A DNA stretch of 64,000 nt from assembly GCA_020631735.1 (NCBI GenBank), contig CM036160.1, positions 111,706,680 to 111,770,679 on the forward strand, read 5' to 3'. Below, piece after piece: positions 49,361-61,011 of this stretch. This DNA is from Saccharum officinarum. Lineage: Eukaryota > Streptophyta > Magnoliopsida > Poales > Poaceae. The notes beneath the pieces were generated by a model that had not been told where the DNA came from, searched no databases, and was given only the letters and a program-made list of their open reading frames with translations. The stretch's first letter is position 1, and each line of letters starts with the position of its first letter. A program made the translations under genes and the position numbers.

Positions 49361-52300
49361 TCAACTCATGTTTGAGAAATCAAGAATGTTCAATTCATTC
49401 CTTAGCTTGCAAAACCTCTTTTCATCAAGTGGCTTAGTGAGAATATCGGCAAGTTGATCATTGGTGCCAACACTTTCAATGGCAATATCTCCCTTTTGTT
49501 GATGATCTCTAATGAAATGGTGTCTTATGTCAATATGCTTTGTTCTTCCATGTTGAACCGGGTTTTGTATCATCTTGATTGCACTCTCATTATCACATAG
49601 CAACGGCACATTCTTGAAATTGAGACCATAATCCTTCAAAGTTGATTTCATCCATAGCAATTGTGCACAACAACTCCCCGCACTCACATATTCGGCTTCG
49701 GCGGTAGAGATTGCCACACTATTTTGTTTCTTTGAGGACCATGACACAAGTGATCTTCCAAGTAATTGACATGTGCCACTTGTGCTCTTTCTATTGATCT
49801 TGCAACCCCCATAGTCGGAGTCCGAATATCCAATCAATTCAAACTTTGACCCCTTAGGATACCATAGTCCAACATCTCTTGTTTGCTTCAAGTACCTCAA
49901 TATTCTCTTTGCGGCCGTGAGATGACTTTCTCTAGGTGAGGCTTGATATCTAGCACACATGCAAACACTAAACATGACATCCGGCCTTGATGCGGTGACA
50001 TAGAGTAGACTTCCAATTAAAGACCGATATTCCTTTTGATTCACCATATTTCCATCAAAATCACTATCCAAATTGCCATTTGTACTCATTGGAGTTGAAA
50101 TTGGCTTTGCATCTTGCATTCCAAACTTCTTCAACATGTCCCTTATGTATTTCCCTTGACTCACAAATGTTCCATTCTTCAATTGCTTTACTTGGAGACC
50201 AAGGAAGTAGCTAAGTTCACCAGTCATAGACATTTCAAACTCTTTGGCCATCATAGCACCAAATTCTTCACAATAAGCTTGATTGGTTGATCCAAAGATG
50301 ATGTCATCAACATATATTTGCACTATGAATAGATCATTTCCAATCTTCTTGGTGAATAGAGTAGTATCAACCTTGCCCATTTTGAATCCCTTAGAGAGAA
50401 GAAAATCCCTTAGCCTCTCATACCATGCTCTAGGTGCTTGCTTTAAGCCATATAAAGCCTTCTTCAACTTGTAGACATGGTTGGGTTTCTTGTCATCTTC
50501 AAATCCGGGTGGTTGCTCAACAAATACTAACTCATTGATGATCCCATTGAGAAATGCACTTTTGACATCCATTTGATATAGTTTGATATTGTGTGCACAA
50601 GCATAAGCCAATAGAATCCTTATTGCCTCCAATCTTGCCACGGGAGCATATGTTTCATCATAGTCAAGACCTTCTACTTGAGTGTAACCTTGAGCAACTA
50701 GTCTTGCTTTGTTTCTCACTACAATGCCATCTTGATCTTGCTTGTTTTTGAACACCCACTTGGTTCCAATCACATTGTAGTCATTTGGCCTTTCTACCAA
50801 CTCCCAAACATCATTTCTTGTGAAATTATTAAGTTCTTCTTGCATAGCCATGATCCAATCGGCATCCCTCAAAGCTTCTTCTATCTTCTTTGGTTCTATG
50901 GTTGACACAAATGATGCATGCTCACAAAACATAGTCAATCTTGATCTTGTTTGCACACCACTTCTAATATCACCAATAACACTATCAATGGGGTGATCTC
51001 TTGCAACATGTTGTGGTTGGAGTACTTGCACTTGATTGCTTGAGCTTGGTTGATCACTTGATGTATCTTGATGAGATGAACTAGCACCATGATCTTGCAC
51101 TTGAGAGTCACTAACTAGCTTGAATGGTGAATTTAGCACTTGATCTTTATCATCATCTTGAATATCAATAACTTGCTTTGCTCTAATGTCCCCAATGTCC
51201 ATGTTCTTCATTGCTTCCACCAATAGAGTTCCACTAACATCATCTAGATTCTCTTCTTCATCTTGTGACCCATTGGTTTCATCAAATTGCACATCATGGA
51301 CTTCTTCTAGAATGCCACTTGAGTTGTTCCAAACTCTATAAGCTTTGCTTGTAGTTGAATAACCAAGTAGGAACCCCTCATCACATCTCTTGTCAAACTT
51401 TCCCAATCTAGTGCCCTTCTTCAAGATATAGCATTTGCAACCAAACACTCTAAAGTAAGAAATATTGGGCTTTCTTCCATGAAGTAACTCATATGGGGTC
51501 TTCTCTAGCAATGGATGACAATATAGTCTATTGATGTAGTAGCAAGCGGTATTGATTGCTTCATCCCAAAAGATTGACTCACATTGTACTCATGAAGCAT
51601 TGATCTAGCCATATCAAGCAATGTTCTATTCTTCCTCTCAACTAGGCCATTTGATTGTGGAGTGTACTTGGCCGAGAATTGATGTCCAATACCATAATGA
51701 TCACAAAGTTCTTCAATTCTTGTATTCTTGAACTCACTTCCATTGTCACTTCTCACTTTCTTGATTCTAATCTCAAACTCATTGTGAACTCTAGTGAGAA
51801 ATGTCTTGAAGGTGTCAAACACTTCACTTTTGTCACTAAGAAAGAATACCCATGTGAATCTTGTGAAGTCATCCACTATGACAAAGCCATACTTGTTGCC
51901 GCCTATGCTTGTATATGTTGTTGGTCCAAATAGATCCATGTGCATCAACTCAAATGCTTTGCATGTGCTCATTGTACTCTTCTTTGGATGTGAGCTTCCA
52001 ACTTGCTTTCCGGCTTGACATGCACTACAAAGCTTATTCTTCTCAAATTCAACATCTTTCAAACCATTGACAAGATTGTGAGTTGTAAGCTTCTTCAATT
52101 GTTTCATGCCAACATGACCAAGCCTTCTATGCCAAAGCCAACCCATGCTTGATTTGGAGACTAAGCAAGTTGTCAAAGAAGTTTCTCTAGCATTGAAGTC
52201 AACTAGGTAGAGATTCTCATATCTAAAGCCCTTGAATGCCACATTTGAACCATCCACACTAATAACTTCCACATCATCAACCCCAAAGATGCATTTGTAG

Positions 52301-52560
52301 CCTAGATCACATATTTGTGCCACGGATAGAAGATTGAAATCCAAGCTTTCAACTAGCAACACATTAGAGATACTCATGTCATTTGATATTGCAATCTTGC
52401 CCAAGCCAATAACCTTGCCTTTCTTGTTATTGCCAAATGTGATAGAATCAACACCACTATCATTGTCATTGATTGAGTCAAACATTCTTGATGTACCGGT
52501 CATGTGTTGAGTGCACCCACTATCAATAATCCAATGCCTTCCTCCGGCTTTGTAATTGAC
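49361..52560 (-). pseudogene. Sirevirus B Pol (protease, integrase, RT, RNase H) with one frameshift
   Basis: The Pol frame opens at 52560 directly after TTGTAG and reads RHWIIDSGCTQHMTG (protease), HRRLGH...CSACQAGK and D/D/E integrase contexts (MDLFGP, RSDNGSEF, PQSNGLVERKN). Near 51568-51571 the T-run (minus strand) appears one base short. The integrase frame then derails and ends at 51505, while the correct continuation (EKTPYELLHGRKP, then RT and RNase H) runs in the next frame from 51511 to 49361. RT has [12 protein letters not shown] and YVDDIIFG; RNase H has GYSDSDYGG, AEAEYVSAG and HIDIRHHFIRD. Apart from this single base the region is open throughout, so either the copy was inactivated very recently or the base is an assembly error in a homopolymer. 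Pol is in the -1 frame relative to Gag. Confidence 0.88.
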
Positions 52561-52571
52561 CTACAAGCAAA

Positions 52572-54638
52572 TCAATGAAGCTTAGGTACCCATTTTTGCT
52601 TGGGTCCTTGTAGGTTAGTAACTAAGCTCTTTGGTACCCAAATAGCCTTCTTCTTTGGGCCCACAATTGGTGTACCAACAAACTTAGCTTGCACACCCTT
52701 CACACCTTTGGTAAGCACATAGCAAGAATCAAAAGGTATAGCATTAACAAATTTCTTGCTTTGGTTCTTTTTATTGCAATTATGCTCTAGGTGCCCAACT
52801 TGCTTGCATCTATTGCAAAACCGACCATTGCCCTTCACAAAGCTAGGCTTTGGAGTTGCAAAGGCCGACTTGCCTTTCTTGGGGGTGTAGCCCAATCCCT
52901 CTTTGTTAAGAGAGAACCTTTGGCTACCCAAGCACTTAAGCAAGCGGGCCTCACCACCATAGGCCTTGCCTAGGGCGTGAGTGAGCTCATCCACCTTTCT
53001 CTTGAGAGTCTCATTCTCAACCATTAGTGAGGCATCACAAGTGAAACCATCACTAGTAGTGGAGGTAGAGTTGGTGGTGGTGGATGAAGAGCTACAAGAA
53101 GGGTTAGCATTTGACATGATGATAGGTTCATTAAAGGATTCATCAATTATATCACATGTAACACCTATATCACATGATACAACAACCTCTTTCTTTGCTT
53201 GTTGCTCAAGTAGCAATGAGTGAGCTTTTTCAAGCTTGGAATGAGCCTTATCAAGATCCTCATGGTCTTCCACTAGACTCTCATGAGTGGTCTTAAGCTC
53301 ACCAAGAACTTTCTCAAGTATTGCTACTTTCATTGAAAGCTTCTTGCACTCCTTGTTCTTGGCAATAGCTATGTCTCTAGTTTGTTGCAACAAGTCATAT
53401 AGTTGTTCTTTAGTTGGTTCATCATCATCATCATTTTCATTATCATATTTATCATTATCACTATCATGAACATATTCCATTTCACTTTCATCATCACTCT
53501 CATCATATAATACCTTAGCTTCTTTGGCCATGAAGCACGAAGAGGATGAATCAAATAGTGAAGGCTTCTTGTTGATAGCAATGGAAGCAAAAGCCTTGTT
53601 GGATGATTCTTCTTCTTCTTCATCATCATCACTTTCCCAAGTGGCCACATAGACTCCATTCTTGCCTTTCTTGAATGTTATCTTGGCTTCTTTCTTTTTC
53701 TTCTCAAACTTGCCCCTCTTGTTGTTCTTCTTCTTATCATAGGGACATTCGGCTTGAAGATGTTCGGTGCTATCACAATTGAAGCACTTCCTTTGTTGCT
53801 CATTGCTCTTGAAATTGTCATTTCTCTTTTTGAACCCTCTTCTCTTAATGAACATGTGACCCATTTTCTTGACTACAAAAGCAAATGCCTCATCATCAAT
53901 TTCATAATCTTCATCTTCATCATTGTCTTCTTCTTCTTCAATGATGGTAGCTTTGCCTTTGGAGGAGGTGGCCTTGAATGCCACGATCTTCTTCTTCTTT
54001 TCATCTTCCACCTTCTCCTTGTCATCAACATCTTGATCATATTTGTCATAGGTTAATACTTCACCAAGCAAATCATTAGGCTTCATTGCTTCAAGCCCAT
54101 CTCTTTGCAACATCATGATCAACATCTTGAATCTTCTAGGTAAGCTCAATAAGAACTTGTGACAAAAATCTTGATCTTGAGTCTTGTGCCCTAAGCTCTT
54201 GAGATCATTGACTATCACTTGCAATCTATGAAACATTTCAATGATTGTTTCATCATCCTTTTTCTTGAAGTTCTCAAACTCACTCTTGAGCCCATATAGC
54301 TTGGCACTCTTCACAACCTTAGTGCCTTCATATGTCTCACTCAACCTTGTCCATACTTCACTAGCCAATTCCAAATCTTTGATGCCCTCAAACACTTTTG
54401 TGTCAATACCATTATAGAGTGTATTGAGAGCCATTCTATTGCATGTTCTATTTGCTCTATCTTCATCGGTGAGATGATTGGGATCAATGATAGCAAAATC
54501 ATTCTCGGTGACTTGCAATACTCTCTCATGAATAGAACCAAGGTACATTGTCATCTTTCTCTTCCAATGAGCAAAAGAACTAACACCATCAAAGAACGGT
54601 GGCTTGCCCCCAACATGATTGAACACAATTTGAGCCAT
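52572..54638 (-). CDS. Sirevirus B Gag, intact (688 residues)
   Basis: Starts at the ATG at 54636-54638, about 40 bp after the primer-binding site, and ends with TGA at 52572-52574. It contains a UBN2-type Gag core (about residues 60-200), an acidic/basic low-complexity block, a zinc knuckle CFNCDSTEHLQAEC at 285-298, a Ser/Asp/Glu-rich segment, a coiled-coil-like stretch (about 430-500), and a second zinc knuckle CNRCKQVGHLEHNC at 608-621. Gag builds the cytoplasmic virus-like particle and binds the RNA. The length and coiled coil are typical of Sireviruses and far exceed ordinary copia Gag. The stop lies 11 nt before the Pol frame opens, and the two frames are out of register. Confidence 0.9.
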   Translation of the reverse strand: MAQIVFNHVGGKPPFFDGVSSFAHWKRKMTMYLGSIHERVLQVTENDFAIIDPNHLTDEDRANRTCNRMALNTLYNGIDTKVFEGIKDLELASEVWTRLSETYEGTKVVKSAKLYGLKSEFENFKKKDDETIIEMFHRLQVIVNDLKSLGHKTQDQDFCHKFLLSLPRRFKMLIMMLQRDGLEAMKPNDLLGEVLTYDKYDQDVDDKEKVEDEKKKKIVAFKATSSKGKATIIEEEEDNDEDEDYEIDDEAFAFVVKKMGHMFIKRRGFKKRNDNFKSNEQQRKCFNCDSTEHLQAECPYDKKKNNKRGKFEKKKKEAKITFKKGKNGVYVATWESDDDEEEEESSNKAFASIAINKKPSLFDSSSSCFMAKEAKVLYDESDDESEMEYVHDSDNDKYDNENDDDDEPTKEQLYDLLQQTRDIAIAKNKECKKLSMKVAILEKVLGELKTTHESLVEDHEDLDKAHSKLEKAHSLLLEQQAKKEVVVSCDIGVTCDIIDESFNEPIIMSNANPSCSSSSTTTNSTSTTSDGFTCDASLMVENETLKRKVDELTHALGKAYGGEARLLKCLGSQRFSLNKEGLGYTPKKGKSAFATPKPSFVKGNGRFCNRCKQVGHLEHNCNKKNQSKKFVNAIPFDSCYVLTKGVKGVQAKFVGTPIVGPKKKAIWVPKSLVTNLQGPKQKWVPKLH

Positions 54639-54698
54639 TTTTCACACCGAAGGATGTTAAGCCTTGATTAAAACGGTGACCACGGCTCCGATACCACT

Positions 54699-56981
54699 TG
54701 TAAGGTCCTAGATGGCTAGAGGGGGGGTGAATAGCCTATAAAAATTCTACAAGCACCACTAAGCAAACTTGTTAGAATAACAAACGGCGTAAAGCGAGTT
54801 TTGCTTAGCCAAAGGTTGTGATGCAAGCCTCCTATCCACAAGTCTAGTAGATTATGATCTCTAGTTCACACAAGAGCTATGTCACTAATTTTACACTAGA
54901 GAACAAGCTAACAACACTACTAGCCAAGCTACTACTAGAGCAACACAAGATAATCTAGTAAAGATAAGTGCAAGAGATAGGATTGTGAATCTTATACCGA
55001 CGGTGGAGTGAAGATGTTGCCAATCACCAAGATGATATACAATCAATTAATATTGACAACAACACAATATGTATACCAATCACCGGGAGACAAGAGACAC
55101 AATATTTTTGTTCACCCGGTGTTCACTTGTGCACCGACAAGCTACGTCACCGGTTGTGTCGACCAACACTTAGATGGTTCCTCGGTGTGACCCTCAAGTC
55201 ACTTGCCCCTCAAGGCACGCCCCGCAAGGCACCGCAAGACTCCACTCTCAAGTGAGGTAACTCAATGACACGCGCAATGTAATAGAGTTGCTTTTGGCGT
55301 CCCGCCGAGGAAAGCACAAGAACCTCTTACAATCAACCGGAGGTGGCCAAGAACAATCACCTTCTCTTGCCAACGCCTCCAACAATCTCCAAGCCGGCTA
55401 GGAGCGGTACTCTCCAAGAGTAACAAGAAATCCACCGGCTAAACCACCCACAAGTGCCACTAGATGCCCTCAAGCTATGCAATGCACTTTGGGATCACTC
55501 AATCTCACTTTTGATTTGCAATCAAGCAAGGGAGATGAGTGGGAGGAGTTGTTCTAGCTCAAAGGATGCACAAGTATGTTAGAAATGCCAAGCTGCCTCC
55601 CCAAGGGCCGGCCAACGAGTATTTATAAACATCCCATCCAAATAGAGCCGTTACAACCCACTTGACCGTTTTCTGCGGGAGCACCGGACGCGCCGGTGGT
55701 AACTCACCGGACGCGCTCAACCGCGTCCGGTGCCCCTCCGACATCCGCGAGTCCTCCAAAATTCAAATTCGTCCGTTAGATCCTCCAACGGTCACTGCGT
55801 GCCAACGGTCAAACGACCCACCGGACGCGCTGCTGCGAACCACCGGACGCGCCGGTGCGCACAGTACCCGCGCCCGCGAAGCAACCACCGGACGCGCTCC
55901 TCGCCACCACCGGACGCCACAGTACCCGCGTCCGGTGCGAGTCCAGTAAGCTCCCTGGACCACCGGACGCGTCCGATGGTGTGTCACCGGACGCGCACCG
56001 CGTCCGAAGACTACGTGACTCGCTGTTCGCCAGACCGGACGCGCCGGTCCCGTGGGTCACCGGACGCGCCGGTGCCAAACCCTAGCTCGCGCGCCTGACG
56101 CCCGCGCTGCACTGACCGGACGCGCCGGTCCACAGTGACCGCGTCCGGTGCAGCGTCCGGTGCAGCGCCCGGTGCTGCGTCCGGTGCTGCGTCCGGTCAC
56201 CTCTGTGACCGCGTTCGCCTCCGTTTCTTTTCCGACTTCCGGCGCAATGGAAAATAGGCATTTCATTTCCCCGAAATCGCCTGAATCCCGCGCTCGCACG
56301 CTCGGCGGGAGGGAGAGAGGAACCCAAACCTCTCTATATCCGCAAACCACAGCGCGACCAACGCCACCTTTGCAAATGTGCCAACACCATCAAGTGTACA
56401 TCTCCATGTGCTTGTGTGTTAGCATTTTCTCAATCATTTTCAAAGGTTTTCCAATTAGCTCACTAGGCCCTACATGCAATGCACTTCATGAATTCACCTA
56501 GTGGCACCCGTGCGTCGAATAACCGATAAGACTTCCCCTCTTAATAGTTCGGCTATCGACCCTAAATCACTCACACCCTCTATGGTGTCTTGAGTGTAAA
56601 ACAAAATGGCCCTATGGTTATACCTTTGCCTTGAGCCCATTTTGTTTCTCCAAATGATATGATCCACTTCATATCATCACATGACCGTCTCGATCCATCG
56701 ACCTTGACTTCACTTGCTCTTCACCGTTGCATCGGTCCATCGGCGCCAAGTCTTGCTCAAGCTTCACCATCGCATGGTCCCTCACTTTGAAGCCTCGACT
56801 TGCCCTTCACCTTCACAACCGGTCCATCGAGCCAAGCCTCATCTTGGTCTTCATCATCTTGGTCACATGAGTCAATGTCATGTCTCATATTCAATGACCA
56901 CCTTTATCTAAATCATCCACTTAGATACAAAGGTTAGTCCTAGGTTTCATCAATTAGCCAAAACCAAACTAGGGACTTTCA
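54699..56981 (-). repeat. 5' LTR of Sirevirus B
   Basis: 2283 bp, starts TGAAAGTCCC on the minus strand and ends GGACCTTACA, next to the primer-binding site. It drives leftward transcription. Confidence 0.92.
55618..56200 (-). promoter_or_regulatory. Sirevirus B U3 promoter: TATA box and CpG-rich palindrome cluster
   Basis: The minus strand has TTTATAAATA at about 55620-55630. Just upstream (higher coordinates, about 55680-56200) about a dozen copies of CACCGGACGCG(CCGGTG) and related half-palindromes form a CpG-dense block. The identical block in the 3' LTR is at about 46955-47475, and a related one is in the solo LTR at 33790-34190. Confidence 0.6.
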
Positions 56982-58463
56982 GGCGAGCGGCTTCAGACGA
57001 GCACGCGCAAGACGGAGAGGAAGGTCGTAGGGCTAGTGGCCGGCTTGGCTCGGGCGGTGAGCGCGCGAGGTTGCGGGCGACGAGCAGCTCCACCCGCGGC
57101 GGCCATGGCGGGCGGCGCTCTGGTGCGCGCGCGTCGCAGCGAGAACGGGAGCGGGGAGGCGAATGAAGAAGCTCCGGGGCATCCCAACCGCGCGGGCAGG
57201 AGTAGGCAGCAGCTGCAGAGGAGGTGAGCACATGGCGGAGGTGGGAGCGCGCGGCGTCCATGCGTGTGACCACGTCGGCATTAAATCGAACACTTGGTAG
57301 GCAGTGAATCGGGCGAGGTGGGAGGCCGATTTGGGCCAGCAGCAGGCCGATTTGGACCTCGGACCAAAAACGAAGTTTGAAGCCCACGTGATACCCTTCA
57401 ACTTTTATTAAGAATGTTCATCCATTAGGGCAACAAATTAGCAGCTAATTACCTTCCAAAACAGCAGTGTCAACGAATTAACAATCTTCACTTTGGGCTC
57501 CAATTCCCTAGCCAAAACTTGGTCAAACGGAATGCAACTTTTTCCTGTGCCTTATCCATGGAGTTATGTCCAACTTCTATTTTTGGATCAAGTCAAGTTG
57601 CTTAACGAAAACACGAGAATGCGGCATGCCAACCGTAATAGTGCTGGAATTCGCAGACTTAGAAATATTTCTAAGTGCTGAAAACTGCGGCAGATACAAT
57701 CTTTGTGCTTCGGTTTGACTTATTTTCATGCTGATCTAGCTCTTGGTCCAAAAACAAAGTTTCTTCTACAAAACACGAGCTATAACTTTCATTTAAGGTC
57801 CAACATCAGAACTGGTATAGAACTAACATTTCTACTTTGACCAAAGTAGTATTGCGATAAAGCTTGAAATGTCTGTTTTGATCCATTGGAGCATTTTCTA
57901 GGCATTTGCTCAACACGAACCTTCCTTGACTTTTGTTGTAGAGTCCATCTAGAGTCATTTGGGCAAGGTTGCAAGGTTTGGTTGATGACCTATATTTCCA
58001 TCCACTTAATAATGCAATTCCAGCACTTAGTAAAGTCATTCCAACAAGCATATAACTTATCATTTCATGTGACTTTTTGATTCCAAACGTCATGAAACTT
58101 TGCCAGTGACCAATATAGATAGGTACTAAGGTGAGACACATAAAGATATTGCAATAACACCACCCAAGCATATATCTTAAAAATGGACTATATGTAAAGC
58201 AATGATGCAACATCCAAGTTTAAGTTGGGGCTCCTGCCATAGGTTTGACCTTGACATCTTCATCACCACTTAATCTAACATGTTTGAGCTCAAACCCACT
58301 ACTTAACGAGTGACAAACACCTGGGGTGTTACAGAGGATAGATTATAGGTAGTTGCCAATATTGCTCCCCTTTTTGAAATTTAACCTATTGCTTTATAAC
58401 AAAACTTGGGGATCTTAACATGACATGATTATATCTATTGTAAGCTTCGAAATTATCATATTG

Positions 58464-59902
58464 TTACACAACAAAAGGAGATTTCAGATTTGAACAAATA
58501 TAAACTCTGTGTACCATATACTCTCTTTTATTATTATATTTGCCAATAAAGTGAAATGTACATCTAGATGACCGTGACAATTTAGCAAACCAAAATTTCT
58601 CTTCCAAAGTAGTAAGAGCACACAGAGTACCAAACTCAATATAACCCAAAGTATCTAAAGAATACAATAATTTTAGCTCATCTTTTTTAGCAGCAATGGG
58701 AAGCAAATTCTTATTTTTAGCACAAGTATTTGGTTTCCAAAACAAAAACATCATGCTCATTCAAATTCTTATTTTCAGCACAAGTATTCGGTTCCAAAAC
58801 AAAAGCATCATGCTTATTCACTAGTTGTGGCATATGTATATTAAAAAGCATTGTCACACAACTCTTCTTTATCACAAGCACTGTCAGAACAATTATTTTG
58901 TGACAAAGGTGACAAAGGAAATTCAGACTTTGTGTCCACTAAATGTTGCTCTATTATAGCATGAGTGGTGGATAAATTCAGCACATCATCACCTATTTGA
59001 ACATTATTATATTTTGTAGCAAGCATAAAAGGATCTTCTAGTTTAGGTACTCGGTGATTTTCATTTTTAATATCAATCTCTTTGTTCTTAGTAGAAACAC
59101 TTTCTTTATGAAGTTGTATAATTTCAGTCGAGTTTAAAATTTTGCCATGCTCCAAAGTGGGTGTGGGAGGTGGTGGTGAAGATGCTGCTGTAGTGGGGGA
59201 AACGACCATTTGTCTGCTTATCACAGTCTCGATCTTCGCGAATGCTTGCTCCACCCTTGTTAAAACCTGGTTGAGGTTGTCGCCAATGTTGGTCTGGTTC
59301 TTTTGTTGATGTCCCTGCAATTCTTTTTCTGCAAGCATAGCTAGCTGGAACAACTGATTTGTAGTGTTAAAATCTTTATAATAAACAATATCCTGAATTT
59401 TACATCTCAAACCACCCTAAAAATGACAAACTTTATCCTCCGGATCCTCTTCTATCCCACAACATATTGCACACTTTTGAAACTCTATATAATATTCCTG
59501 AACAGACATATTACCTTGCTCTAAGCGTTGCATTTTACATTTATAAGATGGAGGAATAAAATGATCACGCATTGCTTCTTTTAGTCTATCCTATGATTGG
59601 GGTTGATGCAAATTGCCTAGTTCTCGCCACCAAAATTGAGCAAAATCTTTGAATTCCCTAGTGACATATTTAACTCTATGTTTCTCAGGAACTAGGTGTG
59701 AATTAAACTCTTGTTCTACAGCCATCTCCCAATCAAAATATTTTTCTCCATCATAAAATCTAGAATACAATGGTATGGCTAATTTACCTCTCATACATTG
59801 ATGATTATAGTCAATATGTGATGGCAGATTGTTCGTCACGTGGTCCATCCTTGCAAACATCTGGGCCATGATTTCCTGCAATTCACTCTTAAACAGAAAC
59901 AC
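58464..59902 (-). pseudogene. Ty3-type Gag region, decayed
   Basis: One minus-strand frame from 59902 carries AIPLYSRFYDGEKYFDWEMA and FKDFAQFWWRELG, the Retrotrans_gag core. It continues as DRLKEAMRDHFIPPSY and EYYIEFQKC, then LFQLAMLAEKELQGHQQ and a low-complexity linker to 58841. Two in-frame TAG stops interrupt it (about 59588-59590, where Trp is expected, and about 59414-59416). A further piece, DELKLLYSLDTLGYIEFG...HFIGKYNNK (58464-58760), is in another frame and resembles the C-terminal domain annotated in unclassified grass Ty3 proteins. No protease, RT or integrase follows; downstream sequence goes straight to the purine tract. Confidence 0.7.
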
Positions 59903-61011
59903 GTTATTTGATAATGTTGGAAATCAAAAGAAATTCCTATCAACTATTATATGTGTCGGTGAAAACACACTCTCACACGTCTTACCAAGTTCTTACAAGG
60001 TTCTTATCAACGCAATGCAGTGGATGGTAAAACCGGTGGCTGGTTCGTGATACCTGTGAGGGCGTGGCACCAAGATTGCAAGGATCTTTTTCTATGCTGA
60101 TCTGGAGTATATATGTGGAGCTTAGAAGGCACACAAAGAACAAATATATATGTGGCACACAATTCAGTAACAGATAGCAATATTGAATAAATGTTCAGAG
60201 CACTTGTCCTAGTTACCGGCCTATACGTGTTCTTAGCACCAGTTGTGGCACACAAGGGAGTGAAACAAATATGAAAGATAGCAATGGAAATACGGATAAG
60301 GCAAAAGGCACCACAAACAATAGAGCTATCGAGTGTTCTTTATGTGATCCTTTTTTATCTCTTCTCTTCTCTTTTGCTATTTTTTCTTTTCTTTTTTTGT
60401 CCAATTTTTTTCCTTGCTTTTGATCTTTTGATATTTTTTCTCAGCAAGGATCACACAACAATAAATACCAAAAAATTTGAGTTCAATTGGATAAATGATG
60501 TGGCCTATAGAAAATTAGGATTGTGCTTCAAAATGCATATCAAAACTTGTGGGTCCGGAAACTCGATTTTCCTGATCGAATTTCATAAATCTAATTTTTA
60601 CGAACCTAGCTTTGCTAGGATTAAACGGATCTAAAATTTTCTAGCATTCTCCATAGATATAAAATTTGTCCCGTTTCGAGTTCGGATGCAAAAATTATGA
60701 CTGTTTTAAGGAAGCTGCTCGAATCAGGGTTTCAGTGGACACAAGATGCAAACTGATAGTAATACGGGATGGCGGCGGGTGGAGGGATCAACACAAACTA
60801 GAAAAGAACACAATCTAAACCAGCAACAAGACCTTGACCTAGGACACAAACTCAAAACGGCGGACTCTGAAACTGAAATATGCAAAGGCTATGGCGTGGA
60901 TGGTTGTAGGACAGAAAATAAATATGGCTGTGGACTATGGGACAAATGCGAAACACTCAAATTAGAGAATAAATACGAACCTGATGGTATACCTTAGCTC
61001 TGAATACCACT
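59903..61011 (-). other. Leader of the gag-only element, with primer-binding site
   Basis: Non-coding 5' leader of about 1.1 kb between the gag start and the LTR; the minus-strand TGGTATTCAGAGC primer-binding site is at about 60996-61008. A strongly pyrimidine-rich plus strand (60345-60440) means the RNA would be A/G-rich there. Confidence 0.6.

Larger units (their letters stand above)
45973..56981 (-). mobile_element. Sirevirus-type copia retrotransposon B, full length, very young
   Basis: 11,009 bp, TSD GGCGA (45968-45972 and 56982-56986). The LTRs (45973-48256 and 54699-56981) are 2284 and 2283 bp and, by eye, differ only by one G in a G-run near the start. The primer-binding site (minus-strand TGGTATCGGAGCC) is at 54684-54696; a purine tract abuts the left LTR at 48257. 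Order: LTR, gag, pol (protease-integrase-RT-RNase H), ~1.1-kb non-coding region with several polypurine motifs, LTR. Gag is intact; Pol has one apparent 1-bp deletion. Confidence 0.93.
42746..58333. mobile_element. Long TGTCACGG...GTGTTACA unit, probable solo LTR (about 4.6 kb), split by Sirevirus B
   Basis: Ends TGTCACGGAACC and GGGGTGTTACA are flanked by GAGGA on both sides (42741-42745, 58334-58338). Subtracting element B and its duplicated GGCGA leaves about 4.57 kb with no pol or gag frame. It contains AACCCTGAGTAC...GGTACTCAGC...GACTTACCC near 43190-43230, words I associate with Ty3 long-LTR families. GC-rich stretches (45700-45970 and 56987-57400) become continuous when element B is removed. 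Confidence 0.65.

Noticed and set aside
53369..53659. Met-rich 96-codon minus-strand frame
   Set aside because: Out-of-frame shadow of the Gag acidic/GAT-repeat region.
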